Positions 45,991-58,386 of a DNA stretch of 64,000 nt are shown here, one piece after another. Within the stretch, counting starts at the first letter, position 1. Each line of letters starts with the position of its first letter. Source of the DNA: Diplolepis rosae (taxonomy: Eukaryota > Arthropoda > Insecta > Hymenoptera > Diplolepididae); NCBI GenBank assembly GCA_030998225.1, contig JAPYXD010000704.1:9920001-9984000 (forward strand), read 5' to 3'. A program made the position numbers and the translations under genes. The notes beneath the pieces were generated by a model, which saw nothing but the letters and a program-made list of their open reading frames with translations, did not search any database and was not told where the DNA came from.

Positions 45991-46218
45991 TTTAGATTAT
46001 GTAAAGCGTTATTCTTAGTATAAAATCAAAGCAATTCATAAATGAATTGTAATTTATTTTTCATTATAAAATTTAAATTACAACTGAAGCTTTTTCTAAC
46101 ATTATGCAGTGTTATTCTGTTCTGTTTAAAAAGTTAAACAAGCGTATAATTCAACGCAAATTACAAAGTGTATTAGCTTTCTTTATTTTGAACGCAATAT
46201 ACACAACTTCTGTCGAAT

Positions 46219-46226
46219 ATATATAA
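46219..46226 (+). promoter_or_regulatory. TATA box of protease-homologue gene B
   Basis: TATATAAT about 105 bp upstream of the start codon, followed by GGGGACTAATCG and CAAAATCATCATTTAAAG, aligned with the gene A promoter. Confidence 0.5.
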
Positions 46227-46330
46227 TGGGGACTAATCGTGCAAATGATCAAAATCATCATTTAAAGTTTATCATTTAGTGGTGTTACAGAATTTTCCCA
46301 CTAGTTTATTTTTTTGATTCAGTAATGATA

Positions 46331-49300
46331 ATGAAGATTTTGTTTTCTATTCTGGTGTGCGCATTTCTGGGCACAACTAATGCTGTCGGTAAATATCACT
46401 CAATATTGATCAGTTATATGCAGTTCAATACACTATGGAATTTATAAAAATACTTCAATCAAAAATGTTTGCTCACTTTCTTCAGAAATATCCCTGAACA
46501 CTTTACGGAAGCAAATTTCCACAAAGTTCTCAAAAATTAAAAAAATATTTAGTTTTTCAAAATCAAAAAGAATGTATTATACCAAATATAATACTAGTGT
46601 AGTGACTATGGGACAAACAAACAGATTATAAACCTGTTGATCAATGTATATTAAAGAATAGATTATAACTAGAGGTTTAGTATTGTTATATTTATTTTTA
46701 CTAAAAGTCAATAGGAAACGAGGATATAACGTCAGTATTTTAGAAATTACTATTTTAAATATTAAACTATGAAGTTACTAATAATATTGGAAAAAATTGT
46801 GAAATAATTGTATTTATGCCCGAAAACAAAAGCAAGTCCTATTTCCTGAAATAGTAAAATTGTGATCGACACATCAAATGAATTATATTGAAGTAAACCC
46901 AATAAATGCTTCATTAATTCTGAAAAAGAACTTTAAGTTTACAAAAGACAATAGTAAAGTCACATCTTCTGTCTAAACGAATTACCATCGTCTTTTGAAG
47001 ATAGTGGAACCATATTTATTACTTTTCCTAGCAAAAATACAATCTTTTCGAGATATTTCAACGTTCCAATTTGGTTATAAACCCTGTAGAATATAAACAA
47101 TATGCTATATAATTTTATTATTTATTTATTTTTCAACGATACAATAAAAATCTACAATAAAATTAACTGATAACACGTGCAAATATGTATTTTTGAAGGA
47201 TAAGATTATGTTGCTCAAATAGTTAATACGTTCCCAAGTGCGAAATTAGATACGGCCCAACACTGGCCCAGCATCGCCAAAAATTTGCCGAAGATCGGCT
47301 GCCAATATCGTGCCGTTGCTGGAATGATAACTCCGGTATGCACTTGGCGGCCAATGCTGGCCCAAACTCTGGCCGCCAGCACTTGTTTTCGGCACAGCAA
47401 CGGGCCAATGCTGTGCATAACTCTGGTTTTCTCACTTCCAGGTTGGTTTGCCGTGGTAAAAGTGATACATGGCCCAGTAATGTGCCGTCCATGAGCCCGA
47501 CTCTGGATCTTCTACTTTCAGAAATGGATGCCATAGTAAAACTGACAATCGGCTTGGTATAGGGCCGATACTGGGCCAAGTTTCGGCTGAAGGTCGGTAA
47601 ATTTAAACAGTCGAAAAAGGGCACCGTCGTCGGCCCAGCACTTGACCGATGCAAACAGTGACACTGGCCCAATAACAATGGCCGACTCTTGGCTGCCGAG
47701 ATTGGGCCAATATTGTGCCGTATTATCACCTTCGGCAATTCGCACTTGGGTTGTGAAAGGAATAAAAATTCATCGAGAAATGAAGCGATAAATCTTCTTA
47801 CTTGTACCCGATTATAAAATACAAAATACAAATAATATTTTGTAATAAGTACTAATCAAAACTTGTACGTTCGAGCTCGATTGCAAAAACTTTATAATAT
47901 ATTATTACAAACTGATGCAACTAAGATTATAAGAGTCTAAAATTCAATCTTAACACCTACTATTGTCTTCGGCTATTAAAAGCTAGATTATAGATTATAC
48001 TTGGTAATATATTATACATGGTGTGATCGACACTTTTATAATCTATTTTTCTTCGTGTATAAATTTGGTCATAAAAGTTGCGTACGTCAGGATATAGAGG
48101 AAATTACGTTTGAATATACAATAAATTCCATTTCTGGCACTTTTCGATCAATCATATCTGAATTGAAAAAATATTTACGTGGATATTTGACACATCATAC
48201 TTGATTTCTAGATAGGGCACAGAGTTTCTAAATATGTTGTATACCGTCCACTAAGAAATTACGGCAGATCTATAGAAACTTTCCTTCACTGTGACTGGAA
48301 TCGATTCTGTTTTATAAGCAGTTGAAGAAAGTTGCTAGGATTATCGCAATTTCGTAGTTTATGGTATACAAAGCATTTAGAAACTTTGTACTCTATCCAG
48401 AAATTAAGTATGACAAATGCAATTTTCACGTAAATATTTTTTCCGTCTGCTAACACAGATGTGATACAAAATGCTGCGAGGATAAAAAATAATACAAATA
48501 CCAAAAAGTCTGAAGCAATAAAGAAAAATAGCATACAAAGCTTGTAACAATCGTTTTTTGAAAATTTGCACGCAAGTACAACTTTTTTAAAATTCTGAGG
48601 CGCTACGCAAATTAAATTACTAGACTCGTAATCAGCATGAAAAATATTATCATAAACTTTTGATCTCCATTTTTCTCCGCATATACAGTAGGACCTCCAT
48701 ATAACGTACCTCCTTATAAATATAAAAAATGACCCCCTTATAACGAGCGGAGGCCCCGCCTCCTACTCCCTCTACCGATCGAATTTCACCTTCAAGTGGA
48801 AGAGAAAAACAGTTGAAAACCTTGAAAAAAACGACGACTATGGAGTAGGGGGGGGGGGGGGGCAGGAGTGGTGGAGGCGGGTAAAATATGAGATTCCACT
48901 ACTATTTCTAAAGTAATGATGGGATCCACTCCTTTTCTCATTATTGCTCGTTATAAGGAGGCACGGCCAGTCTCGATTTATTCGGTATAAGGGAGTCCTA
49001 TTGTACATAATTTTTTGCATGCATGTCGTCTTTTAAATATTTTTTTATGTATTGGGTTGGCAACAAAGTCATTTCGTTATTTTTCGTGATTTTCAAAGAA
49101 AGTTTATTAATACAAATAACAAACATTAATCAATTATGTATTAACCACTTTGTTCGATGATCTTTTGCCATCTTTCAGTTAGCTTCATAACTCCGCATTC
49201 GTAGAAAGTTTGGTTCATAAAGGCAAAAAACTGAATTAACTCATTTTTGACAGCTTCATTTGAATCGAATGTTTTTTTATTCAAATGGTTTTGAAATGAA

Positions 49301-52300
49301 CAGAATAAATGATAATCGGATGGTGCCAGGTCAGGACTATACTGTGGATGAGGCATTAACTAAATTAACCTAACTCTAATAATTTTTTGCGAGTGAACAA
49401 AGATCCATGTAGTCTGCGTTTTTACCTTTTTGGAAGTAATAAAGTAAAATGTGAAGAAAATGGCCGACTGGAATCTCTATTTCAAATCAATGCAAAACAA
49501 TAAATAAACAAGAAAACTTGAAACTTTTTTTTTACTGAATAATCTATGGAACGTCAGCTGTTAAATACCATATACGGTCTGAAATTTGCAATGGAGAAGA
49601 ACGACTAAAGTCATCTAGCGGAAAAGAGCGAAATGACTTTGTTACCAACTTAATACTATTCACGTAAACGCATTAGGTCTAAAATTATATGAGATTTTTC
49701 TCATTACACTAGTTTACAAAATTAAGAATTTTTTCTGCCCACCACATCTTAATATGATTTTTTAATGTATTTTGGCCCACTAAACACGAGAGTCACAGTC
49801 AAAAAATTTGTTGTGTAAGCGTTCTCGAGATATCAGTTTAAAATTTTTTTTTTTTTTTCAGAATCGTTCCGATGTTTTGAGTATATCTCGAGATCTAGTT
49901 TACCGATTTGCCTAAACAAGCACTCAAATTGAAAGCAACTGAATCCTCTACATCTTTCTATTGTAAAGTTTTCAGATAGGTCCAGTAGTTCAGATGCTAG
50001 CATCGCGTGAAAAATTCAACTTTTCCAACTGATTAAAATCGCTGACATCTAAAAATTTTAAAGTAGAAAGCTGTAGATGATTTAGGTGCCTTCAATTTGA
50101 GCGCTTGTTTAGACAAATCGGTCAACTAGATCTCGAGGTATACTTAAAAACGTCGGAACAACTCTGAAAATTAGGAAAAACAAATTTCGAACATTGATGT
50201 CTCGAAAACACTTACACAACAAATTTTTTGAGTGTGACTTTCATGTTTAGTGGGCCAAAATACATGAAAAAATCATATTAAGATGTGGTGGGCTGAAAAA
50301 ATTTTTAATTTTGTAAACTAGTGTTATTCATGCATATTTCACTTCAAAACCTTTGTATAAGTATTTATTCAATTTGTTTTTTGTGATATGGTTTTTTAAT
50401 TTTTAAAAATTTTTATAAAAATCTAACAATTTTTTTGTCATTTCTGGATCTCTGGAGAGACTATTTTTCCTTTTTATTTGTGGACTTAATAATCCGATTT
50501 CATTATCATAAAGCCTTTAATTTCATAACTTTTATCGTTATTTTGTTATACAGAATCTAACTCAACTTCTTTAGAGGGTAAACTAAGAATTGGAGAGCCA
50601 ATTAGTCCCTTAGGAACATTTAGATACATGGTTCCTATAAAACGTTTATTTGTGCTCAAGTGTAGTGGAATTCTGATCTCTGCCAGATTTGTAATGGCAG
50701 TAGCTAAGTGTATTTTTGATATAAATTTCCTTACCGACTCCGTCAGGATTACATACACCTCTAATGTTTTACAATATCATATACTAAAAGTTAATCTTTA
50801 TGGACAATATGAAAACAACTATCCGGGACCTCTCAGTGATATTGGACTCTTATTGGTGAGTTATACACTTGAAATTAAGTACTTCAAATTTCCTACTTTA
50901 GTAAATTGGACGTAATTTAATCTTGAATATTTTCAGACTTATCCCTGCAAAACAAGTAATAGAAATCTTTTAAATCCTGTAGAATGAACAAATTAATTGT
51001 TTACGATACTAAAGGGTTTCTTAATACAAATTTATTATGAAGAAACTTAGAAGCTTGAGTAATAAAAATGAAAACACAGTATAATTTTCATTATACTAAA
51101 TTCTATGTACTTAATACACATTTAAGGATGAATTGAAAAGACAGTTGGAAAAAAGATAATCCAAGTGACTATTATCTCAGTTTTTTCCATTTTGAATATT
51201 CTTTTATCGTTTCTTTCTTTTTAGAGAGAAGGTGGAAAATTTCATCTGAAATGAAACAAGTCATTAAAAGTTTCAATCAGATGAAAATTATAGACAAATT
51301 CTATTCAGAATCAATAGACAAATTTTAGGGGTTTCTGTTTGAAAAAATGACAAATAAATAATTTACAATTTTTATCCGATTGTATTTTTCATGAAACTCA
51401 TTTTATTCAAGATTGAATTTTCCATACTTTCACTAAAAAAAACTTGATAAAAAGATATTCTAAATGAACAAAAATATTGAGGGAAGGGTAGTTTTCTTCA
51501 ACTTTTTTCCGAGTGTATATCTAATTCTTTTTAAAATATGATGAAAATTATAGAGAGCGAAATAAAAAAAAATTCCAGGATTTATTTCTACCGTTTTTTA
51601 GATGAGATTTTATCAAGTTAAGATTCCACCAAACTTTTTTGTATTCTATACATTTGAATGTCATCATTCTTTGCCTGTATTACTGAACTGTTCGTAAATA
51701 CGAGGGTCATTCAATAAGTCCTTAGAAAATCTAAGAGATGGCGCTCGTAGTATCGAAAATGGTTTGATTTTAGTAAACATTAATACTTACTAGACAGCTG
51801 TCAAAGTCTTAGTTATATCCATCACATGGTTTCATTTTTATTGTCGATTGAAGCAAAAAACTTATGTGTATTCAGAAAAATGGAAAAAGTGAGTTTCGAT
51901 CGATGATTAAACATTTATATTTAAAAGGCTGGACACTGAAAGAGATGAAAGCTGAGTTGAATGAAGTTCATGTTACATCTGCTTCTGTGTTTGCAACTGT
52001 TTACAAGTGGGTAAATGAGTTTAAACGTGGCCGTAAATCCACAAAAGGTGAACATCGTTCGGGACATTCAGTGGAAGTCACTAACCCCGAAATGATTGAT
52101 AAAATCCACGGAATGGTTTTGAGTGATCGACGAATCAAAGTGTACGAAATATTTGAGGCCACAGGCCTCATTTTGCACGAAAAATTGGGTGTGTAAAAAA
52201 TCTCGGCAAGATGGGTGCTTACTCTCAAAGGAGAATAAACGCAACCGTGTGGTCTACTCCAAAGCTACTTTGGCGCTTTTCCGTCGCAATTCTAACGAGT

Positions 52301-55300
52301 TTCTGCGTCGATACATGACTGTGGACGAAACATCGATACACCTCTACACTCTAGTGACAAAGAAGCAATTAAAATAGTGAGTTTTTGAAAGCGAACGGGC
52401 TTTGAAGAAGGCGAAGAGGGTGAAATCGGCCGGCAAGGTGATGGCCACGGTTTTTCTGGGATACACGCGGAATCATCTACACCGAATACTTGGAAAAAGG
52501 ACAAACGATAATTTGAGCGTATCATGCGTCGTTATTGCACTGGTGGAGCAAAGAAATCAAGAAAAGACGTCCTCATTTGAAAAAGAAAAAGATCCTCTTC
52601 CACAAAGACAATGCACGGGTGCACACCTGTGCAGTTTCGATGCCCAAAATGATGGAATTAAAATTCGAATTATTACAACATCCACCGTATTCATCGGGTT
52701 TGGTCCTCAGTGACTTTTTTTAATTTCCAAACTTGAAAAAATGGCTCAGAGCACAAAGGTTCACGTCGAGAAAGGAGATCATCGCCCAAATAGACCTATT
52801 CTGAGGATTTTCCGAAATCCTACTTTTTGGGTGTCTTAAAAAACTTGGAGAAACGCTTGGAAAAGTGTATAGAGTTAGAAGGAGACGATGTTGAAAAAAA
52901 AAAAAATCTACACAAAATAATTTGTTTTTTTATCTTTTTCTAAGGACTCATTGAACGACCCTCGTATTTCACAAATAAATTTTTCCGTGATAGCATTGTC
53001 AGAGGGTTAATATTTTAATCTCATGACAAATTTGGATTTATGCCCATAATTTTCATCGACCTAAGATTGAAACTGATAAAACTTTTCTTCGTTTAGCATC
53101 GGTTTAGTTTTTTAATGGAAAATTTTAAAAAAATGCTCAAGTGATTTTCTTGAAAAAATTATACGTATTAGACACAATAAGACTAGTTATAGAAAACAAA
53201 ATCTGACGAAAATTACAAGTAGACATTTTTTGAGATTATATTCTAGGGTGATTATAATCATTTCTGACATACATTTTGAAACTTCACTCTACACTTTGGA
53301 GTTTACCGAAACTTGATGCATTCTTTAATTCTTTAACTTCATAAGGACATGTTTTACCCATACCCTTTTCTATCGAATTATTCTATTCGGATACTAGCTG
53401 ATTGTAATCTACTTGAATTGTAAAGCTCAAATCCAATCGGTTTGAAATCGTATTTCCAAACCCAGATTTTCCATTCACGTGCAATATCCTAAGTTCATCT
53501 TGGCCCTACTTTGACACTAGCTGACTGTAATTTCCTTGTAATTCCAAGTTGGGGTTCAAGTGGTTTTAACTTTAATTCCCAACCAAAGTATTTTCAGTCA
53601 TGAACAAAGTCTCAACGTCTTCTTGGTTCTATTTGGACACTAGCTGACTGTAATCTACTTGGATTGTCGTTCAGTTCCAACTGCTTACAACTTGGATTTC
53701 CAACCTAGAGCAAGCTTGGAATTCCAATTCGACTTCATCACCCAAGTAAACCCAGCTCATCGTCTACTTGTTATTTAAAGGAGCGCCAAGTAGATCGCAG
53801 GCGTCTACTATAACCAACTTAGAATTGTAATTCGACTTCATTATAACCAAGTACAAACCACCTCATCGTCTACTTGTAATTTCAAGCTGAGCCAATTACA
53901 TTGAAAGCGTCTACTGGAAAAATCACTGGTAACACTGATAATATATCTTGCCAGAGATATGAAGCAATTTATTCTGTCGGTGAACCAGATTTCTATGCGG
54001 CTCAGACAGTAAGTGTTCAAACCTCCCTTGCTATACGGTCGTTATAATCATTCTTCCGAGACCGCTATTAAAAATTTGGTGGATAAATTTGAGTCTAATG
54101 ATTCGGTACATAACACACCATCAACAACACTTATTCCTCCGGGTCGATTAGTTGAAAATATTAATATTCTTGAGGAAAACCACAATAGGGCTGTTGGGCG
54201 GACCCTCATAAGGGGTAACTTCAATAGTAAGTCACCCGAGTGGGGAGAAGCCCGTTTTGATAGGAGGGGAATCCTGGTCGGCGAGATGGTCGCTAGAAAT
54301 TACTTGATCGTTTTGAATCAGGGTAAAGAGTTTACATTCAGACGAGGGACGCCTCAAGGGTATGCGACTGGTCTGTTCTCTAGGAGACAACCTTGAGTGA
54401 CTACCAGTGCTATGAATAAAACACTGTGCGATGGGCAAGGCGAAAGGTGGTCGCAGCATGCGACTACCCGAAGCCTCGCCGAAAGCACAGACAAGACAAG
54501 GGCTCGATGTACTGGTGGAATAACCAGTTGGCTGCCCTACGCCGAGAATGCCTTGCAGCGCGCCGGAAACTCACCCGGCCAAAGGGGGATATTCTGCTGT
54601 ATGAGGCATGGAAAAAGGCAACAGCCGCTTTGAGGCGAGACATAAAGAGAAGCTGACTTCAATGCTGGAAAGACTTGATTGGTGAAGTTGAAAAGGACCC
54701 ATGGAGTCTCGCCTTCCAAATAGTTACCAAGAGATTAGTGACTAGAAGAAAGACTCCGGACCTGGACAATCACGATCGAGTCAAGTACATCGTGCGAAGC
54801 TTGTTTCTAGACGTAGAGCCATTCCAAAGACAGGACTGAAGTGCCTGCATGGTCCGGCGCGAAGAACTCTTCACTCTTGAAGAACTGGGGAGAGCGGGTG
54901 AGAAGCTTAATGCAAATACGGCGCCGGAGATCGACGGGGTTCCAAACGAGATTTTTAGAGAGGTGATCGCGGGATACCCGGAGATCCTCCTAGAAGCTTT
55001 TAACTCCTGTTTCCGGGAGGGGAGATTCTTCAACGACCGGAAGAAGCAGAGGTCTGAAAAAGGCCCCTATAAAAACCGAGGCTTTGCTGGTCACGGATAG
55101 GAGATCCTTTCAGTACCCGAGGATCGTTCTCGGAGAACATGAGGTTGAGTGAAAAACAAGCATCAAGTACCTGGGGATGCAGTTGGATTGAAGGCTTAGC
55201 TTCGGCAAACACCTCCAGATCGCAACTGCCAAGGCCATCCAATGTGGAGCAAGTTCGACTCGGCTCATGCCCAACATTGGTGGACCCAAGGAAGCAAAGA

Positions 55301-56642
55301 GAAGACTGATGGCGAGCGTGGTGCATTTGAAGCTGCTTTATGCAGCTCCGGTCTAGGCTGGGGCCCTACAAAACCATGCTATTCAGAGGAGACTGTTGTC
55401 AGCCAGAGAGGTGATGCGCTGAGAATAGTCTCAGCATACAGAACCGTGTCGACGAGTGCTGTGTTGGTCCCGGCGAGCGTTCCGCCAATAGAACATTGAA
55501 TTTATTGCGAACGAAATTCCTGATCAATAAATTTCGCGCAATTCTGCAGTCAATCGGCCATTTAGATCGTGCGATTTGATACCGTAAGACTATTTCTTGT
55601 GGGGTTATTTGAAAAATCAACTCTATGCAGATATTCCTTAACCCACTGAAGCCTTAAAAACCAACATCTGACGCGTAATTGGTCGGTCCGATATTATTTT
55701 TCGCGCATAAAGTGTAGAATTTTTACATTATATACTAATAAAGAAAAACATAAGTTTAACCCAAAATGTGTGTTTTATTTTGAATTTTAAAATAAAGTCC
55801 TTGTTGAAAAGCCCTGTATAATAGCATATCAAATTATTTGACTATTCTTAAACGGCACATAACCTTTAGAATTTTTAGAATTTTAATTGTCAATACTTAC
55901 ATTCTTGTAGAAAATTCAGGAGGGGAACTTTTTTTTATTATGAAGAAAAGTTGTATGTGATATTATTTTTGTAAAAAAATGCTATACAAAATAGTCTAAA
56001 TGATTTAATATGCCCTTATACTATCCAGAGGCTCAATTTGGACCTAATACGTGCGGGAGCAGATTTTGCATGTTTATGTGTCTAGACCCTTCGCAACACT
56101 TCTATTTTGTTTTAGATTGAAGAAAAAAAAGACGTATTTGTTCCACCGCCATTTGCTAACTTACCGAAGAATAGATTAGTATCTCCAGTGAATACACCAG
56201 TTAAAATTGTAGGATACGTAAACAATCCTCAATGGTTGAAACGTAGATCTTTATTAAAATCGCATTCAGCTAAAGTAGCTGACCAAAAAAATTGTGAAGC
56301 AGGCTATATAAATTTTCATATTGTTGAAAATTTTCATATTTGCGCAAGGATTGACGAATTCACGGCAGTAACGGATTTGGTAAGTATAAATGATCAATTA
56401 AAAATAATCAACTGTAGTTTGAACTCTAAAGCAAACTTCAAACCAATTTTCAGGGAGACGCTTTAATTTATATGGATATAGTTATAGGAATGCAAGTAGT
56501 TGACTATTATTCAAATCCTGCCGTGTATATAAATATTTCCGAACGCTTGAAGTACATCGAGCTAGCACAAAAATCACTTCTAGATCCTCAGTCTGACGTA
56601 AGACAAAGTATTCCAAAAGAAAAATGCACTAATACACAGTAG
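46331..56642 (+). CDS. Gene B: secreted S1 serine protease homologue, paralogue of A
   Basis: Four exons: 46331-46388, 50554-50855, 56116-56379, 56454-56642, with exon 1 and exon 3 exactly the lengths in gene A (58 and 264) and the same phases; 270 residues. An in-frame ATG at 46325 adds two residues, but the start homologous to A is 46331. Signal peptide MKILFSILVCAFLGTTNA. Fold markers: KCSGILISARFVMAVAKC (55-72), DIGLLL (115-120), CEAGY...HICA and GDALIY (209-214), then NPAVYINISERLKYIE. Lys71 replaces the catalytic His and Ala211 the catalytic Ser, the same two losses as in A. Exon 4 has a shorter tail than A. Introns 1 and 2 are swollen by MITEs, a mariner and a LINE. The whole gene lies within a receptor intron on the other strand. 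Confidence 0.8.
46389..47232. other. Gene B intron 1, left part
   Basis: AT-rich; the first 40 bases resemble gene A intron 1 and the relic at 18073. Nothing else. Confidence 0.4.
47233..47750. mobile_element. 518-bp MITE with CCCAAGTG termini, rich in GGCCCA repeats
   Basis: Left CCCAAGTGCGAA, right TTCGCACTTGGG, then inner complements TACGGC/GCCGTA. The interior consists of degenerate GGCC(C/A)A and GCCGA words in both orientations. Because it is GC-rich and stop-poor, it creates ORFs on both strands, the longest 202 codons on minus; these are by-products and not genes. Confidence 0.7.
47751..48285. other. Gene B intron 1, no exon recognised
   Basis: The 67-codon plus frame at 48001-48204 has no start context or domain. 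Confidence 0.35.
48286..48534 (-). CDS. Possible small secreted peptide (82 codons)
   Basis: The frame begins MLFFFIASDFLVFVLFFILA, continues AFCITSVLADGK (a plausible signal peptide with cleavage near VLA) and leaves about 50 residues with two Cys and a basic C-terminus ending KQNRFQSQ. No TATA box, splice site or relative can be shown, and Phe/Ile-rich frames arise by chance in AT-rich DNA. Listed only as a candidate. Confidence 0.2.
   Translation of the reverse strand: MLFFFIASDFLVFVLFFILAAFCITSVLADGKNIYVKIAFVILNFWIEYKVSKCFVYHKLRNCDNPSNFLQLLIKQNRFQSQ
48686..49003. mobile_element. pogo/Tigger-like MITE
   Basis: Left CAGTAGGACCTCCATATAAC, right GGTATAAGGGAGTCCTATTG, TA on both flanks. Inner TTATAA(C)G(A)G words are typical of pogo/Tigger-like ends. 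A run of about 14 G is at 48848-48861. 318 bp, no ORF. Confidence 0.7.
49052..49653 (-). mobile_element. Internally deleted mariner (cecropia-like)
   Basis: Ends TTGGGTTGGCAACAAAGTCA and TGACTTTGTTACCAACTTAA, bordered by TA. Only the C-terminal 71 codons remain readable (49356-49141): YSPDLAPSDYHLFCSFQNHL to ERWQKIIEQSG. The region from the 5' leader to just before the third Asp has been removed, leaving 602 bp of a 1.3-kb element, so it is a MITE-like derivative. Confidence 0.8.
49706..50324. mobile_element. 619-bp foldback element in gene B intron 1
   Basis: Left ACACTAGTTTACAAAATTAA, right TTAATTTTGTAAACTAGTGT, exact complements, with arms of about 280 bp (GCCCACCACATCTTAATATG mirrored on the right). 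It ends about 230 bp before exon 2 of gene B. No ORF; superfamily unknown. Confidence 0.8.
51701..52964 (+). mobile_element. Full-length mariner (FRSMIKHLYLKG family), lightly decayed, in gene B intron 2
   Basis: Ends CGAGGGTCATTCAATAAGTC and TTGAACGACCCTCG, TA on both sides, 1264 bp. The transposase starts near 51864 (MCIQKNGKSEFRSMIKHLYL), with HTH regions, a short in-frame loss around 52170, then DETSIHLYT (first Asp), GKVMATVFLGYTR, KILFHKDNARVHTC (second Asp) and PPYSSGLVLSDFF (third Asp, DD34D). About six stops or shifts. It is the most complete mariner in the window apart from the nested ones. Confidence 0.85.
53389..53925 (+). repeat. Minisatellite with 123-bp and about 105-bp units
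   Basis: ACTAGCTGA(T/C)TGTAAT starts at 53393, 53516 and 53639, a 123-bp period. To its right CTCATCGTCTACTTGT at about 53757 and 53862 gives a second period near 105 bp. The words CTACTTG and TCCAA recur throughout. No ORF. Confidence 0.65.
54013..55495 (+). mobile_element. R1-clade LINE ORF2 fragment (endonuclease and part of RT)
   Basis: From the left: an APE-type endonuclease piece GNFNSKSPEWGEARFDRRG (GDFN with Asp to Asn), DLIVLNQG-like ILVGEMVARNYLIVLNQGKE and FTFRRGTPQG. A linker follows (YWWNNQLAALRRECLAAR), then the start of reverse transcriptase with APEIDGVPNEIFREVIAGYP and EAFNSCFREGRFF. A deletion removes the YxDD region, and the thumb part SIKYLGMQLDWRLSFGKHLQ, with RIVSAYRTVSTSAVL in the C-terminal end, resumes. 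The frame breaks at 55495 where a mariner-like piece starts. Confidence 0.8.
55497..55815 (+). mobile_element. Tc1/mariner-like C-terminal fragment joined to the LINE
   Basis: Reads CDLIP(stop)DYFLWGYLKNQLYA followed by TEALKTNI, the third-Asp block and tail of the same transposase family as the MERLTPQQR piece at 7972. The 3' end AGCCCTGTATAATA resembles its inverted repeat. 5' part missing. Confidence 0.7.
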
Positions 56643-57303
56643 AAGTTGTTATCGTTTTCAAGAAGTTTTATCATATCAACTTTTATGGAGTTACGAGGAG
56701 TTGTCAAACTAATAGTATTTCCAGTAAAGTAGTTGTGGTTATAACAGAATATATTTGGCGTTTGACTGGATTACGCATGAAATAGAGAACAATTCAAACC
56801 AATTGACAAAACTTTACCCTACTAATAAACATTCGAAACGTTCCGGTTTTAATTTGTTACCTCATTTCGCATGCACTGTTAAACAATTTTTAAGATCTCT
56901 TCAAATTTTTACAATACATATGTAATGCAAAATTGCGTTTAAGATAATGTGAAGTGAAATTGCAATAAATTTTAATTGTTTATGTATGCATAGGATCACA
57001 AACATGTATGGACTCGTGCAATATTATTCTTCAAGATCGCTTCAAAATTGAATTAAATTCTGTTCGAGTTAAAGATGATATTGAATTAACTTTTTTATGT
57101 TCAAACAAATCTTTAATAAAAAACTACTCAATAATAAACAAAGTCACTGCCTAGATCACTTGCAAACGTAGAACTTTTTAAAGAGAAATTCGTCACTTAA
57201 TTTTTTTAAGAGACCTGTAATAGCATCTTTCCAAAACTAAAAGCACATTTAAACTATTAATCAAGTGAGTCATTAGCAAATCGGGTAATATTTGGGGTGG
57301 GGA
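56643..57303. other. 3' flank of gene B
   Basis: AT-rich. AATAAA-like words follow the stop (for example 56822 and 56963), so the 3' UTR ends somewhere here. No other gene. Confidence 0.35.
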
Positions 57304-57391
57304 TTTTTACTGTACTTGGACGGTAAAAGTGACTTTACCAACGCATGCACATGCGCAGTTCATGAATTTTACCGTTCAAGTGCGGTAAGAA
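57304..57391. repeat. Small hairpin element, 88 bp
   Basis: TTTTTACTGTACTTGGACGG and its near-complement ending CCGTTCAAGTGCGGTAAGAA enclose GCATGCACATGCGC. It would fold as a single stem. Likely a tiny MITE. Confidence 0.6.
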
Positions 57392-57507
57392 TACAGAATT
57401 ACTAAAAAATACCTAATTTTATTTGACTTTGAAAATGGTTAAGGTAGTTGTTGTGCCAAAAACCAGGTCTCTTGAAAAAAAAGTTTCTATCATATTTTAA
57501 GAACACA

Positions 57508-57552
57508 ATAGAATAGAATAGAATAGAATAGATAGAATAGAATAGAATAATA
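57508..57552. repeat. (AATAG)n microsatellite
   Basis: About nine AATAG units with one shortened unit in the middle. A short (TA)n tract follows at about 57624-57640. Confidence 0.8.
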
Positions 57553-57639
57553 TAGACCTGTTTTTGCACAATCTATATGCTTAAATGTTGATTAGACAAC
57601 TGCAATTCCTGTCACTGTATACATATATATATATATATA

Positions 57640-58386
57640 CTATTGTCAATTCATTGAATTAATAATCGATCAGTTTATTTTCTTGAATAGGAAACTGTTG
57701 GTACATACTTTTCGCTTAATACTTTGATTAAATATTGATTGTTATCAGTTATGACACTAATTTACAATTTGCCTAGGTAGTGCCTGACCAGACCCCACCA
57801 GAACCATGTTGTATTAGGGTTAACTGGGGCTATATCCACACGGGCATATTTAGGGATGGGCGATTCTACTCGATTCTCTAAAAATCATTCGATTCTTTGT
57901 CTTAACCCTGTCAGTCACAGGAGCCATTATAGTGGCTACCTTTTTTATTTCCCTTTTATGTCATTAAATCTTTGAAATCACGCATAAAACTGGAATTTTT
58001 TGCATTTTTAGTTAGTGAAATACTTATACTTTAGTGTGATGAAGATATTTTATGAATTTATAAAAATTAATTATTGTTATAAACAAAGGTATGCGGTTCT
58101 TTGTATTTAAGTTATTTTGTATGCTATTCAACATAAAGGCTCTATTTAATAGATGGAATTCAATATGGTGAATACAATATGGCGGAGTAACTATGAAAAA
58201 TACTTTTTTTCTCAATGTATAAGCAATTATCTCTAAATAAATATTTATCTGTATTACAGTTAGCTTGTATGTTATTTATTACAAAAGCTCTGCTTTATAC
58301 TTATAATTCAATATGGCAGATTCAATATGTGGCTGCAATAATGAAAAAATCACAGTTTCTTTGTATAACTTCCAACGATGAGGTTC
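57640..58386. other. Receptor intron, no gene
   Basis: Nothing recognisable except short phrases (TATGGCGGA, TATGGCAGA) shared with other repeats. Confidence 0.35.

Noticed and set aside
47223..47831. 202-codon minus-strand ORF as a gene
   Set aside because: It spans a MITE with CCCAAGTG inverted ends made of GGCCCA repeats; the opposite strand has equally open frames and there is no domain or splice context.
53389..53925. Regularly spaced repeats as CRISPR or an origin
   Set aside because: Whole 123-bp units repeat with divergence along their full length, as in a minisatellite; there are no conserved-repeat/unique-spacer pairs.
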